Notes: generated by a model not told the origin, from the sequence alone. A stretch of DNA of 64,000 bases from Nothophaeocryptopus gaeumannii (GCA_031771865.1 JASISA010000010.1:1922001-1986000), one strand, 5' to 3'; shown: positions 42,501 to 52,225, counted from the stretch's first letter. Numbers and translations are program-made.

Positions 42501-44612
42501 AGTGTCCATAGGACCGGAAAATCGCATCGCATAGTCGGCGCCAGTCGGCAGTGAAGCATCCTCGATGGAAATCTCAGTGATCGCCTCTGGAACAGAGTTC
42601 TTGCGGCGTCTTGCGCTTGTGGCAGACTGTCGGGAAGACTTTCGAGAGTGAGCGTGAGGTGCTGGTTGTGCCTCTTGGGTAGGCTCCGGCTGCTCCTGCT
42701 TTGGCTGTTCGCCGGTCTGTAGCAATCCAATCAAGACATTTGCTGTGGACTCATCTGGCCGGACTTCTTGAAGAGTGTTGTCCACGCTGTCAGAAACGGC
42801 GAGCTCAGCTCTGATCATGTCGCGGGTGATATGCGTGGTATGTCCCGGCGTAGTCTCAAGCGCGTCGAGCTCTGCAACCCTGACCGGCGAAGCAGGCAGC
42901 TCGACCGGGGCCTCGAATTCCTCGATGATCGTGAAGCGAGGAGTCTCATTAGCAGCCATCTCATGGATGTCGACAAGCTCCGAGACTTCTTCATGGTCAA
43001 AGCCTAACTCGAGATCTTGAATGAATTGCTGATGTTGCTGAGATTGAGCGGCCTTCTCGCTCTCGTTTTGGTTCTTGGCAGCAGCTTCGGCAGCCGCTTT
43101 CGACTCAAGCATTGCTCGAACACGTTGAACAAATCCTGAGGGTGGTACAGAAGCATGGTGAATCTCAGGCTCATGCTCCTCAGTTGGCGTGGTTGCGAGA
43201 CCTTCAGCGTACTCGAAATACTTGGCGTTTGGCAGCACTGGCTCGCTAGACGAGTCGGGCAAGTCATTCAGAGCAGGGTCGATGAACGCCGGATCGACGA
43301 CTACCTGGATCGTCGTGTGGTCCTTCGGCGTAGGTGGGTTTGAGGAATCAGGAGCTGAGCTCGACGATGGCGGATCCGAAGACGGAGGACTACCATCCGT
43401 CATGGGAGTGTCAGTGCGGTGAGGCAGCTGACGTGCCATACGGGCAGCATTATGGAACATCTGATGAGCCATTGGCGCAATGTGAGGCTGCGCTGCAGGA
43501 TGTCCACGAGGGCCAGCCGGCGGCATAGGGACATATGGTGCGTGACCCTGTCGAGGTGGATATTGAGGCCCGTACTGAGGCCCATACTGAGCTCGTGGTT
43601 GATACTGGCCTTGCATGGCTGGCATTGGCGGCTGTGGTGGGTATGGCTGCTGTGGAGCATAGGGAATTCCCATACCTTGAGGCGAGCGCATCGGACCCTG
43701 CTGGAATGGCTGCTGGTACACGTATTGGTTTGGAGGGTATCCAGGGCCTGGCGAGCTGTTCGCTGCTCGAGGTGGCCCACGAACCCCAAGATGCTGCCCA
43801 AAGTCTGGACCATAAATGCCTGGATAGCCATTGTATGCTGTCGGTGGAGGCGGCAGGTGAGGTCCACCAGGTGTGCGACGTGGCATCTGAGGCATGCCTG
43901 CTGGCGGAACTTGGGCATATGTATCGCTCAATGCTGGAGACGGAGAACGAAAGCCAGGGCGCTTCAGTCGAGTAGGATAGACGAACGGTGGACGGTTTTC
44001 TGGCATTGGAGGCACTGGACCAGAAGGCATACGATTGCTGTGTCGCGGCTCATGACCCTGGCTCTTTAAGCTGGTAACCGAGCGATGCCTGGGGAGCTGG
44101 CCTCCAGGTGGAGCAGAGGTCATTGAGTACGAACGACTGTCTCGTGGATTGCCGTCCGGAGTAGGGGACATCATCTGGAGTGTAGGCCTGCCAGTGTGAA
44201 GAGGAGGTAGAGAAGGAGGCATGCTCTGCATGCTGGTCAGGGAACCTCGCCGCTGGCCGGTCGAGGCATTGTCCCACTGTGAGCTGACTCGTGAGGTCTG
44301 CGATGGAGCGTAGTGGTGTCCAGAAGGGTGATGCTGAGCTGACATAGATGGTCTGGAGGCATGTCCGCGTCTGTTGCGAGCAGTACCAGGCATGGCTGGC
44401 ATGCGTGAGCTGTTGAAAGAAAGCGCACCAATGTCACCCGTATCTGTTGAAGTCTTTAACATGCTGAGAACGCCGGCGTTGGCCAATGTGTCGTTCGGAG
44501 GGCCGCTCGTGGGCGGAGATCGTGCTGAGCGGGCTGCGGATGTGTTCCCTGAGACATTACTGGCCCTGCTGTTGCGTCCGCTGACGCTGGAAACGGTGTC
44601 GGTGAAAGGCAT
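39534..44612 (-). CDS. Very large intrinsically disordered protein, function unknown
   Basis: One uninterrupted 1692-codon frame, far longer than chance allows. The first ~200 residues are Ser/Arg-rich, followed by a Pro/Gly/Tyr/Gln segment with short tandem motifs (QYGPQYGPQYPP, YPPQPPMP). A helical charged patch (SGFVQRVRAMLESKAAAEAA) and many acidic or Ser/Thr-rich segments follow. The last ~350 residues look more conserved, with RMANKRSLILSQPNSRPWNV, LTPPAIAALDEVRSFFSDNS and GMSKTEFHIKRFGEKLRHLF, ending DEWLADSLYSGV. There is no signal peptide, membrane segment or catalytic domain. Such proteins in filamentous fungi often sit at septa, tips or polarity sites; that is a guess. I do not recognise the family. 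Confidence 0.75.
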   Translation of the reverse strand: MPFTDTVSSVSGRNSRASNVSGNTSAARSARSPPTSGPPNDTLANAGVLSMLKTSTDTGDIGALSFNSSRMPAMPGTARNRRGHASRPSMSAQHHPSGHHYAPSQTSRVSSQWDNASTGQRRGSLTSMQSMPPSLPPLHTGRPTLQMMSPTPDGNPRDSRSYSMTSAPPGGQLPRHRSVTSLKSQGHEPRHSNRMPSGPVPPMPENRPPFVYPTRLKRPGFRSPSPALSDTYAQVPPAGMPQMPRRTPGGPHLPPPPTAYNGYPGIYGPDFGQHLGVRGPPRAANSSPGPGYPPNQYVYQQPFQQGPMRSPQGMGIPYAPQQPYPPQPPMPAMQGQYQPRAQYGPQYGPQYPPRQGHAPYVPMPPAGPRGHPAAQPHIAPMAHQMFHNAARMARQLPHRTDTPMTDGSPPSSDPPSSSSAPDSSNPPTPKDHTTIQVVVDPAFIDPALNDLPDSSSEPVLPNAKYFEYAEGLATTPTEEHEPEIHHASVPPSGFVQRVRAMLESKAAAEAAAKNQNESEKAAQSQQHQQFIQDLELGFDHEEVSELVDIHEMAANETPRFTIIEEFEAPVELPASPVRVAELDALETTPGHTTHITRDMIRAELAVSDSVDNTLQEVRPDESTANVLIGLLQTGEQPKQEQPEPTQEAQPAPHAHSRKSSRQSATSARRRKNSVPEAITEISIEDASLPTGADYAMRFSGPMDTTVASDETQSKDPFALDADTITIQQQQAKEASRTDVTKLEEPKVMAPVEDEPADGYKTPAPRESRCSEMTPVSPLQAGEIVKRTSAVSPLQSEVRGIDETLRLTSQCEPSTVIEEQTTNFVTLEVDDSMPPPRPRTPKTYSKSVQLRPSVTVTDTNSTGTNRFSLPGDLSSVGDSTINSASEMVTDVAVRFSLPQTTITVGKPQIIDVSASSTPDGKDSLLPLKPSKETDLKGSRRSSVTFADKIAPLNISKKPEPLRAITEAFAGKGKSIIRKPSPREDNSIDSSKTSRESTTELRFANTGNMNGINTRFGNTQLPRLKEESIEDMSISDHKRSSGLADFPLPARIAAVKAMQERRMQESAENAKARRAARRHNRPLADTREIPSLNFSHIDLFEKLNGALEVRPAKSMDVIRRRDFSGIHCPSPQRPTSTEPLRDRYASFFNKPEDFTSFIEELPVSEDEEDLEPDQDDSKALVLVMPTLQVQESTQIEDEEHGQRPLSPEDFLSVAQSANRLSIPSVAGLSERISELIPGLRNLQNLKLENLLLHSDDGEMHPGFPATEDTRPDTVLTNRTSAGFRTLAERAEAIVKNGTHDSTATGLNKDLPPLPGSASADEFSGFNSMDGKASYLSGSVSVPVDLGNFPSRPASALLRGKAPTTEEEVRRLLPAEMNPITRMANKRSLILSQPNSRPWNVDQNYPWSDNKLEIDLSVPDEAHTRRSFAHEVLRERGTKSLDLPTQPTTTGTDDTTKGIDIGSILEGPVHRSSASVNTEQLTGISPSHLHTRSKRSVIGSITRKFGITSRNTAVGEDVTTQSLPKSPLPRRASTAHASHRSHRPGDRYPTSSLTPPAIAALDEVRSFFSDNSSERDRTASFRKRLTTFRGRGNKSRGDNHPRAHVSPDEGNTEYSAGLINEQACLGAESSANTYDANGMSKTEFHIKRFGEKLRHLFHKGGDLIRSLSTRTKPGGPRRSERQQDEWLADSLYSGV

Positions 44613-45347
44613 TGTGCCGCCTTGAGTAGCGTGTAAGTGAACGATGACCCAAGAGACGCTCTATCCAAATGACCAAGAGCAGAGACCAGCGCTGGGCTGG
44701 CGAGGAATGAGGGTGAGTTTGCTGCTGTGCGATGGAGGTGCGAGGAAGAGGCTGTGAGGGAAGAAGACGCAGGGTAAACACCAGCGAAGGAACAGAAAGT
44801 CCAGACCCGCGCCATATGCCTGCCTGTACTGTCGTAGACTGCAATCGTGCCTGCGGTCGGTATAAGAGACAATCAGCAGTCTCGGCTGTGGTTTGACGTT
44901 CGAGAGAAGGTGGTGTTAGATCTCGGAGCGTGTGCGCCACGCCACGTGCAGCTCGCGCGAGGAAGTCGTTGCTGCGTGAAGAAGGCACGCATCGCCCACG
45001 CTTTCTGTTCGGGTCAGTCGTGTACCGATCAAGTGGAAGGTAGCAGATATGGAAGGAGCCTTCCTCTCCGGCCTTCATGTGGATTGCATGCCTGAGAAGA
45101 GGCCAGGATTCGCACAATGTTGAATTTTAGAGGGTATACTCAACGAACGCTCGCACATATGGCCCAACAGCCGTGATCAAACAAATTTTACATCAGCGTC
45201 TCTTCTGTTCTTGGTATCGCGACGTTATCACACAGCGCCGCCCTCCATTCCACGCCTTCAATACGCCGTCTGAGATATGCAACCTCATTCCGATTGATGT
45301 CCGATCGTTGTAAATATGCTGTTGCTCGTCCCCTGTACTGCATATCT
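44613..45347. promoter_or_regulatory. Promoter of the large disordered-protein gene and SEC14 3' flank
   Basis: About 735 bp between the start codon at 44612 and the SEC14 stop at 45348. Overlapping frames on both strands show no domain. Confidence 0.5.
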
Positions 45348-46483
45348 CTACTGCGCTGCTGGCACTGTCTGTCCAGCTGGCTGCTCGTGGGTGCCGGCGG
45401 GCTTCTCGTTCGCGGCGGGCTGTCCCTCTCCAGTGTGGCTCTCGGTGGCCGGGATACTGTTGTCGGCGGCCTTCTCCCACCACGCTGGCTTCGTCCATTG
45501 TGGGTCGCGCCCTGCGCATCAAAGTCAGTAAACCACGCCTCACGACGCCCGTGCTTCGTCCGCTACTCACATGGGCCCTGATCGCTCAATTGACATCCGC
45601 CCTGGCAGTTGCACTTGCCTCCGAACTCCGTGGGCAAGTTCTCGGCGGGGATCTGTCCCAGTAGCTCCTTCTGGTATCCGCTGCCCAGTACATGAATCTT
45701 CGCAACGGTGACGGGGTCCAAGAATCTCTTGACAACAGCAAACACCGAGCTGAATCCCCAAGGTGTGTTGATGAGGTAGAGCTTGCCGAGGCGTTCCGGG
45801 TAGTAGTTCTGGCTGATAGCCGACGCGCGCTGCACGTATCCATACACCTGGTTGGCTTTCATCAAGCCCACCCCCTTGAAGTCCATGATCGTGCAGCATG
45901 TCTCGAGCAAGCAGCCGGCTTTTCGCGATGAGGCTGGTAGTCGCGGGTCGACCATCTTCTCGTACTCGACGACCAAGTTCTCCAACATGCGCTCGTCTGT
46001 GGTGATTTGACGCATCTTCTCGAGATCGACTTTACCCAACTGCTCAATATAGACTGGTCGGCCGTCCTTGTCAGTCTTGTGGTAGTATTGTGGATAGTAG
46101 GCCATCATTTGTGGCTTCTCCTTATATTCGAAGGTCCTGACCAACTTGTCGACGCCTCCGCCGAACTCTGACCGCCATTTTTCGCAGTCAACGAACCTGA
46201 ACATATCTCGTTAGCCCTATGCTACTCTGCCCAGAAGTCTGCGGCCATACATCTGCTTCGCATGCTCGACATTGAACTTCCTCGCCCTCAGGAATCGCAG
46301 CATGCTCAAGGTGTCCAGTCTTTGTGTGTAGCCCGCCTGCTCCAGCATCATCCTCAGCTGCTGTACTTGCGCATCTTGCTCTTTGGTAGTGTGTCCAGGA
46401 TGACCTGGCTTAGGCTCAGGAGCATTAGTGGGAAAGTCGTAGTGGTCGTACTTTGGATCGAGCTCCATCGTTGGGTTGGCCAT
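45348..46483 (-). CDS. SEC14: SEC14 phosphatidylinositol/phosphatidylcholine transfer protein
   Basis: Cytosolic and Golgi lipid-exchange protein needed for Golgi secretory function. Three minus-strand exons: 46251-46483, 45571-46196 and 45348-45511, giving 340 residues. Introns are 54 nt (GTATGG, CTAACG branch) and 59 nt (GTGAGT). The CRAL-TRIO N domain (LDTLSMLRFLRARKFNVEHA) precedes the lipid-binding domain, with KTDKDGRPVYIEQLGKVDLE, TCCTIMDFKGVGLMKANQVY, INTPWGFSSVFAVVKRFLDP and LPTEFGGKCNCQGGCQLSDQ. The C-terminal exon encodes WRDPQWTKPAWWEKA and a disordered Pro/Ala/Gly tail. Length and motifs fit classical fungal Sec14. Confidence 0.95.
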
Positions 46484-47074
46484 GGTGGGCGGTCAGGTAC
46501 GGTATTGTTCGGTGGTGTGTCGGACACGTATGAAGGTAGAGTTGTCAATTGCGGGAAGACTAGGTCGCCTTCGAAAGGAATAAGATGCTTCTCTCAGTGG
46601 CAGACGCTTGATCAGAAGCTCTCTCAGGTGTTGGAGAAATTGTTGTGTTGACGTTGCAGTCGAGATGTTTTGGATAGCGGGGGTGGTGCTGCAAGAGAAA
46701 TCAAGGGGCTTTGACCAGCCAGATGTGGCTGATGGCTCACGCCAGCAATGACGTTCGTCCTTCGCCCTCGTGTTCGCATTCGTGGTTGCCATTTGACGGA
46801 CGACAGCTGACATGTGCATCAAGCATTGGCAATGAATAGGTGCATCGAGAAGTCATGAGGAATGTGTGTATTGTGTCTGGGTATCTCTGTTTAAACTCAT
46901 GTGATGGCAATGCTTCCACGCTCAGAAACTGCCAGAGCTGTGTCCATTCAAGTCCACACGCGCTATCCTACCCTGCATAGAACCATCGAACGCTAGTCTC
47001 AGAAGTGTCGAGACTGTGAAGATGCGTAAGAGCCCTGAACAGACGGAAGGCAGCCAGTCTATACCGCATAATCC
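46484..47074. promoter_or_regulatory. SEC14 promoter region and 3' flank of the next gene
   Basis: About 590 bp; only short frames on both strands, no domain or repeat recognised. Confidence 0.5.
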
Positions 47075-49051
47075 TCAGTGACTTCCACCGAGCACGATGC
47101 TAGGGTCCACCTCTCCAGCCGCAATCAGCTCCTGCAACGTCTTGGCGACTGGCTTGGGTGGGAAGCGGTAGTCACGCTCGTCTCCTGACTTGCGTCCCTG
47201 CACGTGCTTGACACTCTCAGCCAGCTGCTTCAATAGCGCCTCGTCGACCTCGTACGCATCGCCTTGGTGGTCTCGATAGCGGTAGTCGCGTTCCGCATCG
47301 ACCTCCTCTACGACCTCCTGGACGTAGTCAATCTCGAAGTCATGCTTCGATTCGTATGAGATCTCGCAGTCTTCCGGAACGCGCTCAATTATTTGCTCGA
47401 GCATGAGTTGCTTCTGTATGTTCTGGTTGTGACGCTGTCCCTCACCCTCGACAACGCAGATACGCAATTGCTTGAGCGTAGTCATAGCTTGCAGCTGGCG
47501 CCAATTGACACGGGTGAACCAAGCTGCGTCGCGAGACCCATGCTTTGCCTCGTCGTGGCTCATATCGCAGACGAGGGTGACCGAAGCGAGCAGAGGTAGC
47601 GCAGCATTCGGGAGAAGTCTCGAACAGATGAAGGGCGAGAGACCGAGAGATACGTCGCCAGGCACGCAGAAAGTATTCTCTCGATAGAGAACAGTCTTTG
47701 CTTCACCATAAACTTGGCGAGAGACCATCAGAATGTCGATTTCGACCGACGATTCGACGGCGAACCGCGGGTCATAATGATCGCCTTTGCGGCGTTTGGC
47801 GTGCTCGCGGTGAATAAGCTTGATGTCACCTTCAAGTGCCAACTGCCCACAATAGACCCAGTTGCGGAGCTCAGCTGGAAGGTCCATGAAACGGAAGTGC
47901 GGCTTCTTGACGGTGAAGATAGCGGTTGGCGATTTTTCCAGCGCATCCATCGTGCATTCTGAGTCTTTGCCGTTCGACTCGCTCAGGCCTTTTGACTTGC
48001 CTGTCGAGCTCCGGAGCTCACTTATGTAAAGCTCTTCGATCTTGGTGATCTTACGGAGGACCCAGTCGATAAGTTCGAAGGCCTCAGGAACATTCCGACC
48101 CAATGTGCGCTCGATCTCCGATACGACTTCGCTTGGTGCTTTGCCGTCAAACAGCAGGTTGAGTATGCATCCAGAGAATACTTTCGCGCCTTCAAGATGG
48201 AGGACGTAAAGCTCATCCAGCAAGACGTCTGCAAGGTGGTCTTCCAGTCCTTTGACGCGCTGGTGCCGGCGCGGAACCTTATGACGCCAGCGCCATAGAC
48301 GCTGCTGCCAGTTCCCAGTCGCGTCCCTATCCTCCACTTCTTCGCTCTCACTCTCCTGAGCGTGACGAACGCTGGCCTGAAGCCTAGACTCCAGTGATGC
48401 GGGCATCTTCAGGTGGACTAGCCGAGCAAAGAGCGAGTTCAAGAAGGCAGCGACCTCAGGCGATGAGTTCTCAAGCGTGCGAATACCATTAAGAAGCGAG
48501 GGTATGTTGACGTTACCATCTTTAAGGACGTCTTTTAGCACACCGTCCGCCACGACCTCAGTGCGGCCGAAGATAGCAGGTCGCTTGTTCGCGGATCGCT
48601 TAAGGGCGCGTGCGATGAACGTATCTGGGTATTCCGGCTGAGTGGATTTGACATCAGACTCGCGAGTGGTACGGGAAGAAATCGCGTCTTGCGGGCCTGT
48701 GGTAAAGTCGATCGAGTCGGAAGCGCTGGTGGACTGAGAGAGTGCGCTGCTAGTTGCGAAGGCAAATGGTAAGACAGATACGAAAGATGTGTGGTGAAGA
48801 CCAGCTGGTGAACCGAAGGAGGTGCTGCCGAATGAAACGTTTCGCAGGCTCGGTCGCGGTGGTGGAGTGAGAGTGGTGGCGCGACTAAGCGGAGAGGCAA
48901 CTCTAGAAGATGCAGCTGCTCCACATGGCGACTCGAAGCCAGCTGCTGTGGGCTGCGGTGTCGAGGATCCATCTGAAGTCGGCGCAAAAGATTTGAAGGC
49001 GTTAGTTGAATTCAATAGGGGCGGCTTCTCGCCGCTGGACTCGAAGACCAT
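47075..49051 (-). CDS. Unknown protein with a 2EXR/F-box-like fungal domain
   Basis: A single 658-residue frame. The N-terminal ~130 residues are Ser/Thr/Pro-rich and disordered. A helical middle region follows (about residues 140-350, for example DGNVNIPSLLNGIRTLENSS, LFARLVHLKMPASLES). Around residue 395 begins HFRFMDLPAELRNWVYCGQL, the F-box-like or 2EXR-type motif common in fungal proteins of unknown function, then SSVEIDILMVSRQVYGEAKT and VLYRENTF, also typical of that family. The tail is acidic, with DEALLKQLAESVKHVQG. These proteins are abundant in filamentous fungi with no settled role; a substrate-adaptor role is possible for true F-box members. Confidence 0.65.
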   Translation of the reverse strand: MVFESSGEKPPLLNSTNAFKSFAPTSDGSSTPQPTAAGFESPCGAAASSRVASPLSRATTLTPPPRPSLRNVSFGSTSFGSPAGLHHTSFVSVLPFAFATSSALSQSTSASDSIDFTTGPQDAISSRTTRESDVKSTQPEYPDTFIARALKRSANKRPAIFGRTEVVADGVLKDVLKDGNVNIPSLLNGIRTLENSSPEVAAFLNSLFARLVHLKMPASLESRLQASVRHAQESESEEVEDRDATGNWQQRLWRWRHKVPRRHQRVKGLEDHLADVLLDELYVLHLEGAKVFSGCILNLLFDGKAPSEVVSEIERTLGRNVPEAFELIDWVLRKITKIEELYISELRSSTGKSKGLSESNGKDSECTMDALEKSPTAIFTVKKPHFRFMDLPAELRNWVYCGQLALEGDIKLIHREHAKRRKGDHYDPRFAVESSVEIDILMVSRQVYGEAKTVLYRENTFCVPGDVSLGLSPFICSRLLPNAALPLLASVTLVCDMSHDEAKHGSRDAAWFTRVNWRQLQAMTTLKQLRICVVEGEGQRHNQNIQKQLMLEQIIERVPEDCEISYESKHDFEIDYVQEVVEEVDAERDYRYRDHQGDAYEVDEALLKQLAESVKHVQGRKSGDERDYRFPPKPVAKTLQELIAAGEVDPSIVLGGSH

Positions 49052-49400
49052 GATGGCTGAAGCGTGTGTTGTGTTTGTTGATTGAAACTCTTGCGCGCGA
49101 GTGTTGCGGTGGCGATGAGATGCTGTTACCCTGCGGTCGTTTGGAATCGAGGTTGCTGAAGCCGTCGTAGGGTTTCGTGGTCAGGGATAAGTTGGGAAGC
49201 CGCGAGAAAGTAGGAAGGGACGGGGACCCGCAGGGAGTTGAAACCTTAAAATTACATCAAGTGAATCAAAACCTGCTGTTACCGATCGCATACAAATCGT
49301 TGCTTGAGTGCCTTCCCACTAACCCAATCTGCTGCGAACCACCTGGCCAAGGTCGAACGCGCTCTCTACGCGTAGAAGACTGAGGAGACTGCCGGAGAAA
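49052..49400. other. Intergenic region between the 2EXR-like gene and BNA6
   Basis: About 350 bp: promoter of the preceding minus-strand gene and 3' flank of BNA6. No further feature seen. Confidence 0.5.
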
Positions 49401-50357
49401 TCACGCATCGGCTGTTTCGCCGCTTCCCAGCTTCCCATTCGTCTCTTTCGTCTTCGGTATGACCTTCAGTGAGAAGTCGACGTGCTTCACGCCCTGGTGA
49501 ATGCTTGAAGAACTGATGATGTCGATATCGTCGCAGACGTAGTCGGCCACGTTCTCCTCCGTCAAGCCGCCCGAAACTTCAACAAGTGCCCTCGCATTCT
49601 GCCCTCTACCCCAGCGGTCTTTGAGGTTCTTCGACGCGACTCGAACGCCATCGGGTGTGAAGTTGTCCAGCATGACCACGTCTGCTCCTGCCTCAATGGC
49701 TGTGTTCGCTTCCTCTTCAGACTGACACTCCACCTCGACCTTCACGGCGAAGCCTCCCGCCGCCTTTGCTGCTTTGACCGCCGTTGGTATGGACCCGCCA
49801 CAAGCCCAGACGTGGTTGTCCTTCAGCATCGTCATCGTGCTGAGATCATGTCGGTGCTGATCGCAGCCTCCTACCAGCATTCCATACTTCTCTACAAGCC
49901 TGAAGCCAGGCGTCGTCTTGCGTGTCCCAGCCAGTGTGTTCTTGTACCCGGCCTTCCGCAGCAGCGACAGCAAAGAATGCGACTTCGATGCCACGCCGGA
50001 GCATCTCGACAGCAGATTCAATGCTACGCGCTCTCCAAGCAAGACACATCGTACTGGCCCTCTGACTGTCGCGACATGCTGCTTCTTCTCTTTTCCAACC
50101 TCCTCGCCTTCCTTCACGAGCCACTCGACCTTGCACTCCAATTGCTTGAAAACTTCGTCAAAGAATGGCACACCTGCCAATATGCCGGGGCTCTTCGCTA
50201 GTAGTCTGGCCTCTACCGGCCCATCACCTACCACAAACCCTCCGTAATCAAAGCTCGGAGTGTCTTCTTCTAGCCAAAGGCCGATGCTCTTCTTCCACGA
50301 ACGGGGCAAAAGATGCGCCGGATTGCCGTGAACGGGCGCGCCTTCGGTAATAGGCAT
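49401..50357 (-). CDS. BNA6: Nicotinate-nucleotide pyrophosphorylase (quinolinate phosphoribosyltransferase)
   Basis: Converts quinolinate and PRPP to nicotinate mononucleotide in de novo NAD synthesis from tryptophan. The 318-residue frame has the family landmarks in order: FDYGGFVVGDGPVEARLLAK, the N-terminal domain with LGERVALNLLSRCSGVASKS, the substrate-binding AGTRKTTPGFRLVEKYGMLV, DLSTMTMLKDNHVWACGG, VKVEVECQSEEEA, VVMLDNFTPDGV and ALVEVSGGLTEENVADY, ending with SSIHQGVKHVDFSLKVIP. No intron is needed. The start at 50357 (MPITEGAPVHGNPAHLLP) fits the family. It is about 20 residues longer than bacterial NadC. Confidence 0.95.
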   Translation of the reverse strand: MPITEGAPVHGNPAHLLPRSWKKSIGLWLEEDTPSFDYGGFVVGDGPVEARLLAKSPGILAGVPFFDEVFKQLECKVEWLVKEGEEVGKEKKQHVATVRGPVRCVLLGERVALNLLSRCSGVASKSHSLLSLLRKAGYKNTLAGTRKTTPGFRLVEKYGMLVGGCDQHRHDLSTMTMLKDNHVWACGGSIPTAVKAAKAAGGFAVKVEVECQSEEEANTAIEAGADVVMLDNFTPDGVRVASKNLKDRWGRGQNARALVEVSGGLTEENVADYVCDDIDIISSSSIHQGVKHVDFSLKVIPKTKETNGKLGSGETADA

Positions 50358-50720
50358 CGTTGTTCGTGTCTCTTCCGTTTCGACCGCAGACGTAGAGATT
50401 GCACTGGGCTAGTCGTGAGTTGGATCAACTTCACCTACTGTTTGCTTGTTAATCACATAAAGCGACCCATAGACTTGGAGTTAAAGCTCTCTCCGATGTC
50501 GTCGGAGGGGAAGACGTGAATTTCGACGGCGGACGGATGTGAGAGCCCAAGTGAAGCGCCAGTGAGCTCGGGCCAGATCAGCGAAGCAACGGCGTCAACA
50601 ACGTTTCCTCTCCAGCACCGAATCCGCCCGCAACTTTTCAATGTTTGACTCCTCGTACAACGTCCATCTTCCATGCGTGCGGAAAGATAGCGGCTGGTGG
50701 CTGGCAGCTGTATTCCAGGA

Positions 50721-50744
50721 CCGGACTCTAAAGTCCGGAGTCCG
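50721..50744. promoter_or_regulatory. CGG-N10-CCG and CGG-N3-CCG palindromes (possible Zn2Cys6 sites)
   Basis: CCGGACT (50721-50727), four bases, AGTCCGG (50732-50738) form a perfect 7-bp palindrome, followed by a second CGG-AGT-CCG. Inverted CGG triplets are the usual targets of fungal Zn2Cys6 regulators. The site is ~330 bp from the SDR start and ~365 bp from the BNA6 start. Confidence 0.4.
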
Positions 50745-50932
50745 ATCTCGGCGCTTGCTTCTTCCAGGCAGACCCTAAGCCACATCCGTTCTGTGAGGCA
50801 CGAGCATGGCAGCTGGAGCAGCCACATCTCACCCACATCACCAACACTACGACACACTGCGCTGGACATTGACAATGCAGTTGTGTCCGCTCGAACATGG
50901 TCAAGTGTCCGAACAACACATGATTAGAAGAG

Positions 50933-50938
50933 TATAAA
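50933..50938 (+). promoter_or_regulatory. TATA box of the SDR gene
   Basis: TATAAA (in AGTATAAAGG) 131 bp before the SDR start codon, within the usual range for a regulated fungal promoter. Confidence 0.45.
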
Positions 50939-51068
50939 GGTAAGGACGAGGTAAGTCGGTCACCTTCTGGTCTCAATCTCAAGACACTCGCATTCCATTC
51001 GTATGCCACTCCGAAGCTATATCAGCAAGAAACTCAACAAGTCAACAACAAACGAGATATACACAAAC

Positions 51069-51818
51069 ATGAACTCCCTCGCAGGAAAGGTCGTCCTCAT
51101 CACTGGCGGTTCCAAGGGCATCGGCGCCGCAACCTCCCTCCGCCTCGCAGGACTCGGAGCGTCTCTAGCCATCAACTACTCCTCCGACTCCCAAGCCGCA
51201 GACGACATCGTCGCCGCGATCAAGTCCAAAACCAAATCCGACGCAATCGCCATCCAAGCCAACGCCGGCACCCTCACCGGAGCCCAACACATGGTCGACA
51301 CAACCGTCAAGAAATTCGGCAAAATCGACATCCTAATCCCGTGCGCTGGAATCCTCGTGATGAAGGATCTGGCAAATACGACCGAAGAAGACTTCGATAG
51401 GTCTTACGCCTTGAACGTCAAGGGACCATATTTCCTCGTCCAGAAAGCCGTTCCTCATATGTCCGAAGGCGGTAGGATCGTTCTCTTCTCCACCAGCCAG
51501 TGTGTCCTCACGACCGTCACGCCGACATACCTGCTCTACAACAGCACCAAAGGAGCTATTGAGCAGATGACGAGGGTCATGGCGAAGGAATTGGCGGCTC
51601 AGGGAATTAACATTAACTGTGTGTCTCCGGGGCCTACGGCGACGGAGTTGTTTTTAAAGGGCAAGAGTGAGGAGTTGATTGCGAATATTGGCAAGATGAG
51701 TCCGTATGGCAGGATTGGACAGCCAGAGGAAATTGCAGATGCGATTAGTTTCTTGGTCGGGGAGCAGAGTCGATGGACGAGTGGACAGATTTTGAGGGTT
51801 AACGGTGGTGCTTCGTAG
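51069..51818 (+). CDS. Short-chain dehydrogenase/reductase (classical SDR)
   Basis: A 249-residue NAD(P)-dependent oxidoreductase. The Rossmann glycine motif is TGGSKGIG (residues 12-19), the NAG-type motif reads PCAG (91-94), the catalytic Ser is in LFSTSQ (141-143) and the catalytic Tyr157-x3-Lys161 is in YNSTKG. The end VNGGAS and CVSPGPTATELF are typical of the 3-ketoacyl-reductase/THN-reductase-like group. The substrate cannot be told from sequence. I start at 51069 (MNSLAGKVVLITGG); the open frame begins at 51003, but those residues do not fit the fold. A TATA box and CGG palindromes upstream suggest regulated expression. No partner gene in an obvious pathway is adjacent. Confidence 0.9.
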   Translation: MNSLAGKVVLITGGSKGIGAATSLRLAGLGASLAINYSSDSQAADDIVAAIKSKTKSDAIAIQANAGTLTGAQHMVDTTVKKFGKIDILIPCAGILVMKDLANTTEEDFDRSYALNVKGPYFLVQKAVPHMSEGGRIVLFSTSQCVLTTVTPTYLLYNSTKGAIEQMTRVMAKELAAQGININCVSPGPTATELFLKGKSEELIANIGKMSPYGRIGQPEEIADAISFLVGEQSRWTSGQILRVNGGAS

Positions 51819-52225
51819 TCTGTTTGAGGGGATGGAGTATCTGCGTTAGTAGCGTCCAGTACATTGCAATATCTCTCACACTACCAATCTAGACTCTTCG
51901 TTTCTCGTTCCTTGTCTGTCGATGTTGCTGTTTTTGTATCTCTGGACGTAGTATATGAAGAACGCAGTCGTGCTACCATATACGCACACTGATTGAAGAT
52001 TATTGGGGGCGCAGCCAGGCGTTCTGTGACACCTTCCTGTGCTGTCACCTTCGACACGTACAACAGCAAGAACAGTCTAGAGCTGATGGAGGCCAGAGCT
52101 CTTAACAAAGTAAACACAAGCGCTTCCTTGAGAGGTATGCTAAGGATATCGATACTTCAACCTGCAGGAATCGATACAGAAGCTGGCTACAGGAGCAATG
52201 AGCATGCGGGGCCCAAAGGACAGAT
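51819..52225. other. Intergenic region before the HET-domain gene
   Basis: About 400 bp between the SDR stop and the HET start; only short frames. Confidence 0.5.

Larger units (their letters stand above)
50358..51068. promoter_or_regulatory. Divergent promoter region between BNA6 and the SDR gene
   Basis: About 710 bp between the two start codons. It carries a cluster of CGG/CCG palindromes (50721-50744) and a TATA box on the plus strand (50933). No gene is supported here. Confidence 0.55.

Noticed and set aside
41431..42534. 367-codon plus-strand frame
   Set aside because: It is antisense to the 1692-residue frame and mirrors its codon bias; no domain.
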